DNA from: Certhia americana
Lineage: Eukaryota > Chordata > Aves > Passeriformes > Certhiidae
Reading direction: 5' to 3'
Length of the DNA stretch: 64,000 bases
Assembly: GCA_018697195.1 (NCBI GenBank)
Contig: CM031857.1
Span: 99,552,215 to 99,616,214, forward strand
The translations under genes and the position numbers were made by a program. Below are positions 11,438 through 23,164 of this stretch, piece by piece. Each line of letters opens with the position of its first letter. Within the stretch, counting starts at the first letter, position 1. Below the pieces are notes generated by a model, which was given only the letters and a program-made list of their open reading frames with translations, did not search any database and was not told the DNA's origin.

Positions 11438-11790
11438 GAGGCTTTACTGTGGCCTTCCAGTCCCTTAAGGTTCTCATAAAAAAGAGGGAGAGGGACTTTT
11501 TATGTGGGCAGATAAGTGACAGGACAAGGGGCAATGATTTTAAATTGAAAGAGGGCAGGTTTAGATTAGATGTTAGGAAGAAATTCTTTACTCAGAGACT
11601 GGTGAGGCACTGGAAATGATGCCCTGGGAGTCTGTGAACGCCCCATGCCTGGAAGCGTTCAAGGCCAGATTAGATGGTATTCTGAACAACCTGATCTAGA
11701 GAGTGGCATCCCTGCCATGGCAGGAACTTGGGACTAGATGAATTTTAAGGTCCCTTCAAACCCAATCCAGTCTGTCATGACAACTGTGCT
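11438..11790 (+). mobile_element. CR1 LINE 3' part (continuation of the 9885 element)
   Basis: Resumes in the CR1 consensus order: GTGGCCTTCCAGTCCCTTAAGG, GACAGGACAAGGGGCAATG, TTTAGATTAGATGTTAGGAAG, then GTGAGGCACTGGAA, GAACAACCTGATCTAGAG and AAGGTCCCTTCAAACCCAA. It ends without a clear terminal ATTCTATGA tail. Confidence 0.9.
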
Positions 11791-14627
11791 CCTCTGAGTT
11801 ACATTTAAGATGCTCTTATGCTGATATGCAGCCAGACTGCAGCAGAGAGTAGCTAGAAAACACAGGGATCCTGAGTTTGATGGACATGAATTATCTCTTG
11901 AGCTCTTGTGTCAGCAAGCAATTCAGACATACCTGCAGAGGTAGTGTGTGGCCTTGGCCTGGTGTTCACCACAATATTGTTTTACCATCTAGAGCCACTT
12001 TTAAGCACCATTTTGATGTGAACAGCATCATCAAGCTAAATTAAACTCCCCAAATAACACATCCCAAAACCAGGGGATTCCCATGTGTTGTTCTCAGCCT
12101 TGCTGAGAACTGGAATATGCAAGGAGGCTTTGATTCATTTAATCTCTTTTGTTGCTGATCTTTTTTGGAAGCAAGCAGAAAATTCTCCAGTAAAAAGGAA
12201 ATGTGTTTTAACATCAATCTGGATCTCAAGATAAACAGAACAGAACTTCAAATACAGATTAGAAACAGCTTACACAACACAGAGACACAGCAGAGCTTTT
12301 AAGCATTACAATACTATTTTCCATTTAAATAGCAAATACCACCCCCAAGTTCTACATAAACAGGCCTAGCTACAGAAATTACTTCTTCCTTATTCAAGTG
12401 CAGCCATCCTTGGTGGATAGAAGTGCACAGTAAAGTGTAAAAATCTCTATCACTTAATATTACATTTTTTTTCTGTTTATAGCATGTCTTTTAAAAGGAG
12501 TCATTTTTTTTCCTCCTTCAGAAATCTAAATTTTTTGTAATTCAATGGACTGTTCTGCTAACTTGGTTCTTTTTTTCTTCCACTTGCTAATCAGTTTTTT
12601 TAATTGTGCAGATAAATTTTATAACAATTTTATTATTAGTAGTAGTACAGATATTGCTACAAAAGTGAAAATGCACTGCTGGTAAATCTGTCTTGGTATG
12701 AAAATTTAGCATTGGTTTCTGAGGATGTAAACCACAGAATTACAGAAAATGTTTAGAAGATTGAACACAAAGCATAAGATTTGTTCAATTTAACTTCAGA
12801 ATCAGGGTGAAAAACCCTAGCACTTTTTTTCTAATAAAGAAATATAGGCATTTTTAAACAATGATTTGTCTGCTCTGGGGCAACGCATATTGGAATTATA
12901 GAGTCAGTCTTCACCAACTGTAAAGGGGGTTCCTAAATCATGAGCAGAGAATTAGGTGAGTATGTGTAAACAGCTGAAACCCACTTTAAAATTTGTCTGA
13001 ATTGACAGCCAAGGGTCCCAGCTCAGACACCCCTGAGCACTGCCTTGTCCTGCACAGCCTCAGGGGGCTGCAGCTCAGGGTGAAATGACTTCAGTCCAGA
13101 CAAAGGCCAGCATTGCCCAATGCCTGAACCACAGAGCCTCCACTTTGGAGTGTCTGTATCTCAGAGAGCAGGGTTCTGACAGACAGTTCAGACAGATGTA
13201 TCGGCATTGATCCAAGCTGTTGCTCCCTGCTTGGCTCCTGACTCTCAGCAGAGACTGCCCAATACAAGGGACAGCAGCACTGGCCACAAACTGATGGCAC
13301 CATTTTCTCAGTACACGGTGCACTGTGTCAGCTCAAAATCCTGCAAAAGCAGTTTTCTTCTCCAGTCTGTAAACTTGAGCCCTGAGACCCTAGCACATGC
13401 CACATCCTCCTCTAAGGCAGTTATTTCCAGTCAGCAAGCAAGGCAAACATCTGGGACAACCATGTTTTAAATCACAGCAGTTAAATCTGCCAGAGCTTGC
13501 CCGCAGGAGTACTAAAGCATTGGTGTAATTTCCAGAGGTACCCGGCTTTTTTTGGAAATCTGCTGTGAAATCCTTGAGCTGACACAAAGTGGAGAAGTTC
13601 TCCCTTGGAGAAATTAATAATACTGTCCAGTTCTTGTATCCCTAATTTCCTTTCCTCAAATCAATCTTTCCTCCAGAGGCTTTCCTTCTTTTACAGTTTT
13701 TCTGACATGAAATGTTTTCATTTTCCTTCCTCTCACCCTCACAGAAACTTCCTTATGCAAACATCCCATCAGCCTGGCTGGGGACCATACAGACTTCTGC
13801 AAGTAACTGTTCCCTTCTGCAGGATGGCCAATTTACTGTGCAAGGGAGACTCTAAATCGAATCAAACAAATCAACCCTGAAGAAAGCATCAAACACATCC
13901 TGGTTGCATCTTGGCTGCACCAGTAGCACCTGGATCTGTGCTTTAATTCATGGCAGATGTGCAGAAGCACCAAGATTTCCCAAGGAGCAGGATAGATTTT
14001 GCATGAGAGCTTGCAAACAAGGTTATTTTATTTTCATTGTGGCAAGGAGGGGATTAAGGCCATTCTCCCCACAGAAGCAGAAAAGCAACAACAATCCATT
14101 TTTCACCCCCTGATGCCAGTGGTCTCTAAGTGAACATCTGTGTAAGCATCTTCATATATTACAAAATATATCTTGACATTGCTTTCTGAATTGGATTCAA
14201 AACATATGAATGTACTCCTGCTCAGGCAAAAAGAATCCAAACCCCGAAAGTTGGTGGGTTTAAATTTGGTTTGGGTTTGGTGGAGGGTTTTTTTGGGTTT
14301 TGGGGATTTCTTCCCAAATCATTTTGATTTCTGTTATTCCTAGGATGGTTTTTGTCCTCTCTCATGGGTTGCAATTTTGGTTTGCCCACTCTGCCAGGTA
14401 AATAGTGTGGTGAAACATCTCATGGGACAAGTACACACCAGCAAGCAGACAGTAGGTGTAACAACAGCAAAAGTGTCAACCTTGAGAGCTGTGGTGGTTT
14501 TTCAGCACAGTCTGCCAGCATCTGGCAAACTGTAAGGTAGTCTTGTCCAATACCAACTTTTAAGTGAAACCAAAACCCAGGCATAGAGAGCAGATTTCAA
14601 TTTTTTAATTCCTCTTTTCTGACTGTT

Positions 14628-14695
14628 CATTATTAGTTTTGAAAAACTAATTTGTTCATTATTAGTTTTGAAAAACTAATTTGAAAAACTAATAA
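14628..14695. repeat. Tandemly duplicated near-palindrome
   Basis: TTCATTATTAGTTTTGAAAA followed by ACTAATTTG occurs twice in tandem, then a partial third TTGAAAAACTAATAAG. Each unit pairs ATTAGTTTT with AAAACTAAT as a near-perfect hairpin. Confidence 0.85.
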
Positions 14696-17600
14696 GTGGG
14701 AATTCTTTGGTTTGCTGGCAAATCTTTTTGGTTCCCAAACTTCCCAGTAAAAAAAGAGCCATTTTTAAAGAAAGCAGAATTACTTCCTCAAAGATATTAA
14801 TTTTGTCAGAAACTTCACATTTAAAAAATAAAAAGGAGAGAGTTTTCCACTAATCCCAGTGGTTAGATCAGTGTGGAGAAAACCCAAATGTAGCACAAAC
14901 AAGCTCAGAGCCACAGAGGCCAGCTGGGCTAGCCAGGCTAAGCAGCACTCACGTGGCAGGTCCCACACAGAGCACGTTCCTTGCATGGTGGGTCTTCCCA
15001 AACAAAGCAACTTCCCATGCCTTTCCCTAGTTTCTGTCTCTTCCCACTGCTTATCAGTACCAGGAGGCAACAGCAGTAACAGCTAAGGAGTATTGGAAAG
15101 GCAGATGGAATGGTAAAAAAAGGGTTATGGGATGGAGGTGTCTAATGAGGAGGGTCCTCTGCCCTGCTGCTTCTCTTCCCCAGTTTCACTGGGGTTAGGT
15201 GTTCACTGCTTATCGAGCACATAACATTCCAATAAGCTCTTCCACCCCCACTCACAGGTTGCTTTCCAGACCTTGGAGCTCACCTCTAGAAAATTCCCTC
15301 ATGTGACACATCTTTTCTGCATGTGATGGGAACTGCCAGCTCATTCCAGCTGTTCTCACAACATGACCTCCCAGGAGCTCCCCTTGGGGAAAGCTGCCAA
15401 CACCTTATCACTTCTACAAAATGCAATTTGTGGACTTACACAAAAGTTACCCCATGATCTCCTAAACCCTTATCTAGATCTGGAACTTCCATTGGCTTCT
15501 AAAAATGGGCTTCAGAAAGCAAGCTCAACTGCTTGAGCAATAATGGCAGCCAAAGAAAATGTCCCCAGACCCTGCATCTGGGTCTGTTCCCTCCAGCATC
15601 CCAGGCATAGTGGGTGCTCCCATTTTCTTTTGGTAAGGATTGTTAGCATTTTGCTAAGGTGGGTGAAATTACTCAGCTCCACTGAGCAACATACTTGTCT
15701 CCGTTCCTGGAAGATGGCATTTGGTGCAGTGGAGAAGAGGGGTGTAGAACAGTCAAGCCCAAAGGATCTGAACTGTTCCCAACATTATCTTCGGTTCTAA
15801 GAAATCCACTCACCTGGTGTTGGACAGATTGGCTGCTTGGACCAGGAGCTATCCACGTTTTCTATGTTGAAAATGCAAAGTTGGGGCTGCAGTAAGCAGC
15901 CAACTACAGCAGTAGTGTGCCTTGGTAGAAGTTTCCTTTGCTGTCCCTGAGCACAGCTTGGCTTTTGTTTTACATGAGGCTGGAAATCCTCTGAAACAAC
16001 CAACGGATGCTGATTCACAATGCTTATGTTGTAAAAATAAGTTTCCCTTCCTAAAGGATTATGAGCTGAGCACAGTGACAAGTATACAAGTTTTGTCTTA
16101 GTGCTGTATCCAGCTTGGCCACTCATCTGAATATCTGATGTTGCTGCAGAAGGAAAACCTCCTCTGGAAACTGACGTACAGAGTGCAGGGCTTACCTGAG
16201 GCATGAAGGTGGAAATGTGTGCCTGACCCTCCCCTTCCTTGAGCTGTGGGACATCCCTGGTGCACAGCAGGCTGTGCTCCTGCACCCTGAGCCAACACAT
16301 CCCCTCAGACTGCTTGGAGGGGTCAGTTCTCCACACATCTGCCCTCTTCAGAGCAGACCTGGGACCTGTTTGCACATGCAGACCACAAAACAAGATTTCT
16401 CTCATTCATTCTTCAACTTGAGAAGGTGGTTATTATTTTCTCATCACCTGTTCTTGAGACAGCATTGGAGTAGGCATCTGAAGATCCACAAACCCCTCAC
16501 TCAACTTACCATTTCTTCTGATGACAAAGTTTTCTAGAGATTTATACCAGCAAACAAAATTATCTGTTAAAATGTACCAAGGATGAGCCTTTTAAGTCCC
16601 ATGCTTGAGACATATTTAAAAAAAAAAAAAAAAAAAGAGAAAGAAAGAAAAAAAAAAATTAATGAATAATTCAATGGTCAGTAGCAAAACCATATTTTTT
16701 CCCAAGCTGCTGCAAGCAGGAAAAGCCCAGGTATTTCTCAGCCATTTACAATGGATAAATAGCAGATAGGGATATTTTCTTCACAGTAAATCATTTCAGC
16801 TCAAAGACTTTCATGAATATCAAATGAGGTGCCATCCTGCCAGACACCCAGCAGAGCAGCTGTGGTGCCCTGCACCAGTGGCTGCCCACAGTGAGTGGGA
16901 GGGGAACATTCTGGGGGTAAAACTGGAAAGCACTTTGAGGAAAAAAGCAGTGTCAGCTCAGGAAGAAATGTCTTGCCTTCTCTACACCAACAGCCTGTAG
17001 GAACCTGTCTGTGGAAACACGCTGGAATTACTTTTACTTGTTGGCATTGATTTAGAGGAAAGTTTTCATTGAAGTCTTGGAAATTCCCGACCCAAAAAAT
17101 GTTTTCCTCAGTCACTGTAATTATTCAGGATGCCATGTTTAATATATATGTCTGGCTGTAAATCTGTAGTGACCCTGAAAGCACAAGTAGCAAAGAAAAA
17201 TTACCACATTCATTAATTAGGAGCTACTCTGGGATATTTGAGGATAAGTGGTCTTCAATAGGTACTCAGTAATGAAAGATACAAAGCTGCTGGGACAAAG
17301 TCAAAGTATGTTTATACACATCAGGCTCCACACATCAGGAACTCACCCTCTGAAACAGGGAGGAGCATTATTGAGATACAAATACAAATAATGAGATACA
17401 AATAATATGCAAAGGATGACCATCTGGGCCAATGTCCTTAAAAATATTTCAGCTTATTTACATTGTGATAGAGACAAAATGAAAAGGGATGACTAGTTTT
17501 TACAGTATTTGATGAGTACATTTTTTTGGTTTTAATGCAGAAAATGGGAAAAAAAGATGCCTTGTTTCAACTGTTAGTAAACCCTATCAGCCTCATGGGG

Positions 17601-17741
17601 ATTTGTAAACAAGCCTTCAAAGAAATTCAGGGCTACTGTTACTGCCCATAACAATTTGCTCATTGTGACTAGAGTAAAATTGGTATTTAGTCAGCATCTA
17701 CTGCAAGAAAAGTAGAAAAGTGCAGAGAACAATATCCCTTG

Positions 17742-17745
17742 CCCC

Positions 17746-17776
<31 letters not shown>
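17742..17776 (+). repeat. Poly-C run followed by poly-A
   Basis: 25 consecutive C, then about 11 A, in otherwise ordinary AT-rich sequence. Such runs are error-prone in sequencing, so the length is uncertain. Confidence 0.95.
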
Positions 17777-18138
17777 AGAAAAAAGAAAAAGAAAGAAGGA
17801 TAATTTGGAATCATGTTTGTGAAGCTGCTGGAGAATTATATGGGCAACATAAAATGAGTAAGTCTGTGTAGTCTTTAATTCTTTTCTCCCTAAGACAAAA
17901 GCTCCCACATTTCACTCACATTCCTAGGACAAAAAATAAAAGTTAGAACAAGTTTTCTCTGGAAATCTCTACATCTCTTTCCCTTCCCATTCTCTCTAAT
18001 TTCTACTCTGTTAGGGCATGTAAACCTCTATAGCCAGCAGGTAGACCTGGCAAAAAATGAACCATTCGCCACAAAAGTATACTGTTAGCAAGTCCCTGGT
18101 AACAAACAGCTAAAAAGTATGGGAGGATGCTGCAAAAT

Positions 18139-18900
18139 TTACAGAATCATAGAATGGTTTGGGTTGCAAGAGACCTCAATATCATCTAGTTCCAAACTCC
18201 CTGCTATAGGCAGGGACACCTTCCATCAGACGAGGTTGCTCAGAGCTCTATCCAGCCTGGTCTTCAACATTTACAGGTGCCCTAAGGAATTCCACCACTC
18301 CACGGTTACTGCAGCCAAGGCTTCCCTTGAGCTTCACATTCCCCACCAGCATCTACTTGTTGGGGGAAACAAAGTTCAGCATAGCACCTCTCCTCACTGG
18401 CACCTCTATCACTTGGAGAAGGAAGTTATTATTAATGCATTCCAGGAACTTCTTGTTTTGCCTGTGCCCCACTGTCTTGACCATTCTGCAAACTCTGGGG
18501 TACTAGAAATTCCCCATGAGGACCAGGGCTTGTGAATGTGAGGATGTCTGTAAGGGTTTTATCCATTCAATCTTCCTGGTCAGGTGTCCTGTAGCAGACC
18601 CCACTATAATGTCCCTACCCTCCCTTTGATCCTGACCCCAAAGACCTCAGTCAGCTCCTCATCCATACCCAGGCAGAGATGCATGCACTCAACTGGTCAT
18701 TGACAGAGAGGGTGGCACCTCTTTCCACATCTCCTCTGCCTGCCCTTCCCAAAGATCCTGTATCTTTACATTCTAGCACTCCAGTCACAGGAGCCATCCC
18801 AGCACATCTCCATGATGACAATGAGATCATAGCCCTGCAGGTGTGACATGCTCTGCTGGTTCATCTGTCTCCCCCCTTCCAGATGTTGTTCTCAACTGAA
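18139..18900 (-). mobile_element. CR1 LINE with internal deletion: endonuclease part fused to the 3' end
   Basis: Read on the minus strand from about 18900 it carries degenerate CR1 ORF2 endonuclease text: QGYDLIVIMEMCWDGSCDWS, ECMHLCLGMDEELTEV, QALVLMGNF, KKFLECINNNFLLQVIEVPV, VGNVKLKGSLGCSNRGVVEF. Near 18275 it passes straight into the CR1 3' UTR (GACCAGGCTGGATAGAGC through CCATTCTATGATTCTG). The whole reverse transcriptase is missing. Stops and frame changes make it dead. It lies 4.1 kb beyond the ASB11 stop codon. Confidence 0.85.
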
Positions 18901-21900
18901 TATGCAGATTATGGTTTATTCTGCATCTCCTGATACACTTTATTGAAGATTTTTCAATTTTAAACCTGACATAGTTTTCATCTGCTTGCAATGAGTTTCT
19001 GTAAATAGTATAAAATTTAAGAATAAAAGAATTTTCAAGAAATAAAAATCAAATTAGGTAGAAGTTCTGTGTGGAATAATCTGTACTTGACAATAAGATA
19101 TTATACATCTTATGCAGAACATTAAAAATACACCAAACACAATGAGGAGGAATTGGCATGTGAGAAATGCTAATTTCTGAAAAAAAATTACACAAAGGCA
19201 TCAGGAACCATCATCCCAGGATACAGGTCAGACAGATGTTTCAGCTAAAAGTCAGTGAATGTATTTTATTTTCATTCTTATCAGACTTGGCCTAATGCCA
19301 TGCTGGGACACACCACAAGTATTTTCAATCCAATAAAGACTGGAGGGGTGTTAAATGCCAACAGCAGAGTTGTGCTGCAGAAGGTCAGGCTTGGGACAGG
19401 AAGGTGCTGGGCAGCCCCTGTGCCTCCTGTGCTTCAGAGCAGGCAGCAGGTGGAGGGCAGGGAGTGGCACTGAAGGGACCATGACCCTGTTTGCAGGGGT
19501 TTGCACAGGAGCAACACAACATTCATTCCTAGCATGTGTGGAGAGAAGGAATCTCAATGCCTTGAGGAGGACGTTGGCCAGGCTCAAGTTCCCTGCTGGA
19601 AGACAGAGACAGAAGGAGATGATCCTCCCATCCCACTGTGGCATCCCAAAGTGGCACAGGCAATTCCCATCACAACAGGAAAGAGCACACCAGTGGACAG
19701 ACAGACAGCCTCCCTCACAACCTGCATCTGCCTGGGAAGGTGGGGTGTTGACACCTCATGGCAGATTAATTTCAGCTCCTACATATAACAGGAAGTTTCA
19801 ACATTTCCCCACACTTTTTAATTTCATTTTGAATTTGAATGACAGATTCAGCTGGACAGAAATTCAGGGACTGGGAGATCTGCTGTAAAAAGTTGAGTCC
19901 TAGAGAGGATGGAGGATTGTTAAATGCCAGTAGCAGAGTTGCACTGTAGGAACAGAGGTCACCTTGAACCCTACAGGCTGGTCAAGAGATCAAAGCAGAG
20001 ATCTTTTCAGAGCCAAATCAGAATGAAACTTTTTTTCCTAGCTGCCTTAAGAAATGTTGTTTATTAAGCCCTCCCAAAATGTGTCAGCCTATTTGTACTC
20101 ACTGTTGTACATCCATAAGAATGTAGCTTATTGGCCAGAATGCTTGCAGAGAAAACTCTGGGAAAAATTAATCTCAAGCTACAGGGAAACCTGTGGAGAC
20201 AGGTTTTGGGCAAGAGACTGAGACAGTACTGTATAGCAGTGGAATTGCAACACATAAAAATGTCTGTATCCCCAGGAAAACCATACCTTACCCAAATAAT
20301 TAATTTCAGTCAATGATCATAGAATGACAGAGAAGACACCACTTATTTTACAGAAAAGAGACCTTGTGCGTTTAGTTTCCCTTCTCCTACCTTCAGAAAA
20401 GCAGCTGACAGATGTTTTCCAAACTCATTTTGAAAAATCACCAAGACTCAATAACCTCATAGAAAATTGTCCCAGTCTTTTCTTATCCTCACATAAGATG
20501 ACATTTTTGATAAAAAAAATTAGCTCCTCCAGCTATTTCCTCAGTATTTCCATGCATTGTTATGACACAAAGCACAGTCAGTGAGAATTAAAGGGGTAAT
20601 TTTATATTTTGAGGTAAGAACAAGAAAGTCTAGGTAAAGTTTCTAATGAAATTTCTTAATCTCAAGACTTCTGAACTTCTCTTCTGATTTATTAAGCCTG
20701 TCAGACTCTCTGATATACAGAATCTCAGAGAGAATGATGTCTCCAGGAAGAAGGAAAGGTAAGGTGATTTTTTGATGGGAAGCTAATATCAGGAATAAAT
20801 ACAGGGCACCTTCTCCTGCTTCATGAGATAAAACTTTCTGAGAGGCTGAATAGACTTTGCATTTTCTTAATGGAGATACATTTTTCAATTTAAATTTCTA
20901 TACAAGTGAAATACTTCTTTCATTGACGATTGCAGAAGGAAATCAATTCAGCATTACACATTCTGAAATAGATCCCATAAATTGCCTTAGTCCCTATATT
21001 GCAGTGCAAGCCTGACAACTCACACAGCTGAGGCTCTGTCTCTCTCTTTAGAGAGCACGATATTCTCACTTAACAGAGCAGGTGAGTTTGCAGTAAAGAT
21101 AGAACTGTGAGAGATCGGCTGAAATCAGATTAATATAGATATTTCTTTCTTGATAGTATTCGATTTTCAAAGGCTCTTGAGAATTGAGTGTTCAAATCTC
21201 TGAGATTCATGAGGTATTATATCATACAAGGTCATTGATGTCGCTGACAACTTTATGGGCAATAGCTCTTGCCATCAGATAACATCCAATATGTGCAAAC
21301 ACAGGCTGAAAACTGCATCCATTTTTGGCTGTAATGTTGAAGGTCCAGTCTCATGAGCTGCTGAGAGCTCAATTTATCTTACTTGTGCTGAATTAATCAT
21401 AAAGAAGTATGGGAAACATTAGACCTTTGTCTCAGAGAAACTGTCATGGTGACATTAAGGGATTAGCATCGAACCAGAGACTACTGCTGCTGGAGCAAGG
21501 ACAGGAGCTTGAATGCTGTTGGAAGCCAGTCCTGTATCCAGGCTCCAGGAGGTCAATTCCCTCTGACTTAAGAAGTATGGGCAGTGAAAATTGGTACCAG
21601 TATGTCTAACTCATAAAGAAACCACTGCATTTCACAGCCTGAAAATGTGTCAGCAGCCTCTTGGACGTGTAAAATTGAGCAAAATTGAGACAGACTCCTT
21701 CTAATTCTGCTTCCCATTTTACTACAACTAGTGAAACACCACTGACTGTCTCATGGCAGAAGTTTACCAAAACTTGGCTCTGAAGAAATGTTTCATCCCC
21801 CAGAAGAACCTTCTGAGGAAAAATAAACAAACTTTGTAAAAGTCAAACAGGCACTGCAAGTGTCACCATATACCACATTTCTTGACTCAGCAAGGTGCAT

Positions 21901-23039
21901 GCTTTCATCCCTGCTGTTTCCAAGCTACTAATCCTCACATTACTTAAACCAATACCACAATGGACAATTTTAACACTCTAAAATCTTTTCTTCTAGCGAG
22001 GTAATTAAAGCCTCTAGAATAGGGAGTGAGAGAGCAGACAAGCAGACAAGCCTGAAAATCACTCCTGGTGAGGAAAATTCAGCAAGGATAACATTTGGGT
22101 GATGAACAATCATCTTCAGTGACCCTGCTTCTTCTCAGCTCCACAGTCCAAGGACTTACCTTGAGAAATGTCAAAGCATGCAAAGCCAAAAAAAAGGTGT
22201 AGCACTCTTTCCTTTGCTTTACTTTAGCCCTTGCAAAGGATGGACATTGAAATATCACCTACTATGCCTATAAAAACATTTGCAGTTCTGTCATGGAATT
22301 AAGCTATGAAAAAATGTTAATGTAATGCATACAGCCAGATCTCAGGTGATATAATTTTGGAGATACTTTTTCTAGAAGAGATGAAAGGTATTTTTAAGAC
22401 TTTCAAAAGCCTTTTTTTTTGGTGGGTTTACTCAAAACCCCTGCACTTGCTTTCATAACATCGCTTGTACCTCCAAGAACAAGATGTTTTAACACTGGGG
22501 ATACCTGTGCTCAGGGATTTACAGTGGCTGCGAAATCAAAGCTGATAAAAGATGTGCAGTATACTGTATATGTCTGATGTTTGTCACTGAAAGCTTTCAT
22601 TTTCACATACTGATGGAAGAAAAACTTCCACTGCCTTGGTTTTCACATTGAGATTGGATAGACAAAGGGAAGAAGCTGCACAGATACTGCACAAATAAAT
22701 ATCGCCCTATATGCAGAGGAGATCTCTGTGTGTATATGGGTGAGTGGAAGTGCGCATATGCATCTCCAAATATGTGTCAAGTGAGCTGTTTACATACTAG
22801 AACTTCTCAGGCTGGTGTAAGTCATTGTGGCAATAGACTGGGAGGGAACTGTACCCATAATACCATTCACTGCCTGTGAAAAGGTGTTTTCAATTTTCAC
22901 TGTCACATAGCAGCCAATGTTTGGTAGCCACAGAAGACAGTAAGTGATGCCTTTGATTTTTTTTTTCTTTGATATAATAAACTTGGAGTAAACAACCATT
23001 TGTTCCTCTTTCTTTTCCAGTCCAAAGGCAGTCGCAGAC
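18901..23039. other. Spacer and presumed 3' flank of ASB11
   Basis: Contains the duplicated segment at 19341/19909 and otherwise nothing recognised. The ASB11 3' UTR must start at 23039 going left. The first canonical minus-strand AATAAA I noticed is near 20686-20691, too far to assign with confidence. Confidence 0.5.
19341..19948 (+). repeat. Diverged direct repeat pair
   Basis: A roughly 40-bp sequence, TGGAGGGGTGTTAAATGCCA then ACAGCAGAGTTGTGCTGCAG, at 19341-19380 recurs with a few substitutions at 19909-19948. The copies are 568 bp apart in the same orientation. Confidence 0.7.
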
Positions 23040-23164
23040 TTATCGATAAAGGAGAAAGTTCTCAAGTGGCTCAGGCAGGTGCAGCTTGTGGACTGTGTAT
23101 AGGCACGACCGACCCAGATGTCTTCTGATACACAACCGGCACAGCTGGGCAAGGCTGGCAGGAC
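23040..23164 (-). CDS. ASB11: ASB11 coding exon 7 (SOCS box)
   Basis: Begins after CCCCCCAG and ends with TAA at 23042-23040. It encodes PASLAQLCRLCIRRHLGRSC and HKLHLPEPLENFLLYR-stop, a complete SOCS box. Confidence 0.95.

Larger units (their letters stand above)
11791..18138. other. Intergenic spacer between ASB9 and ASB11
   Basis: No exon with recognisable similarity in either strand. It contains a small duplicated inverted repeat (14628-14695), an A-rich run (16618-16660) and a C/A homopolymer junction (17742-17776). The remaining sequence looks like ordinary AT-rich spacer. Confidence 0.6.

Noticed and set aside
15797..16405. 202-codon minus-strand open frame
   Set aside because: No recognisable motif, no splice or promoter context, and composition like surrounding spacer.
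18119..18535. 138-codon plus-strand open frame
   Set aside because: It is the antisense of a CR1 fragment.
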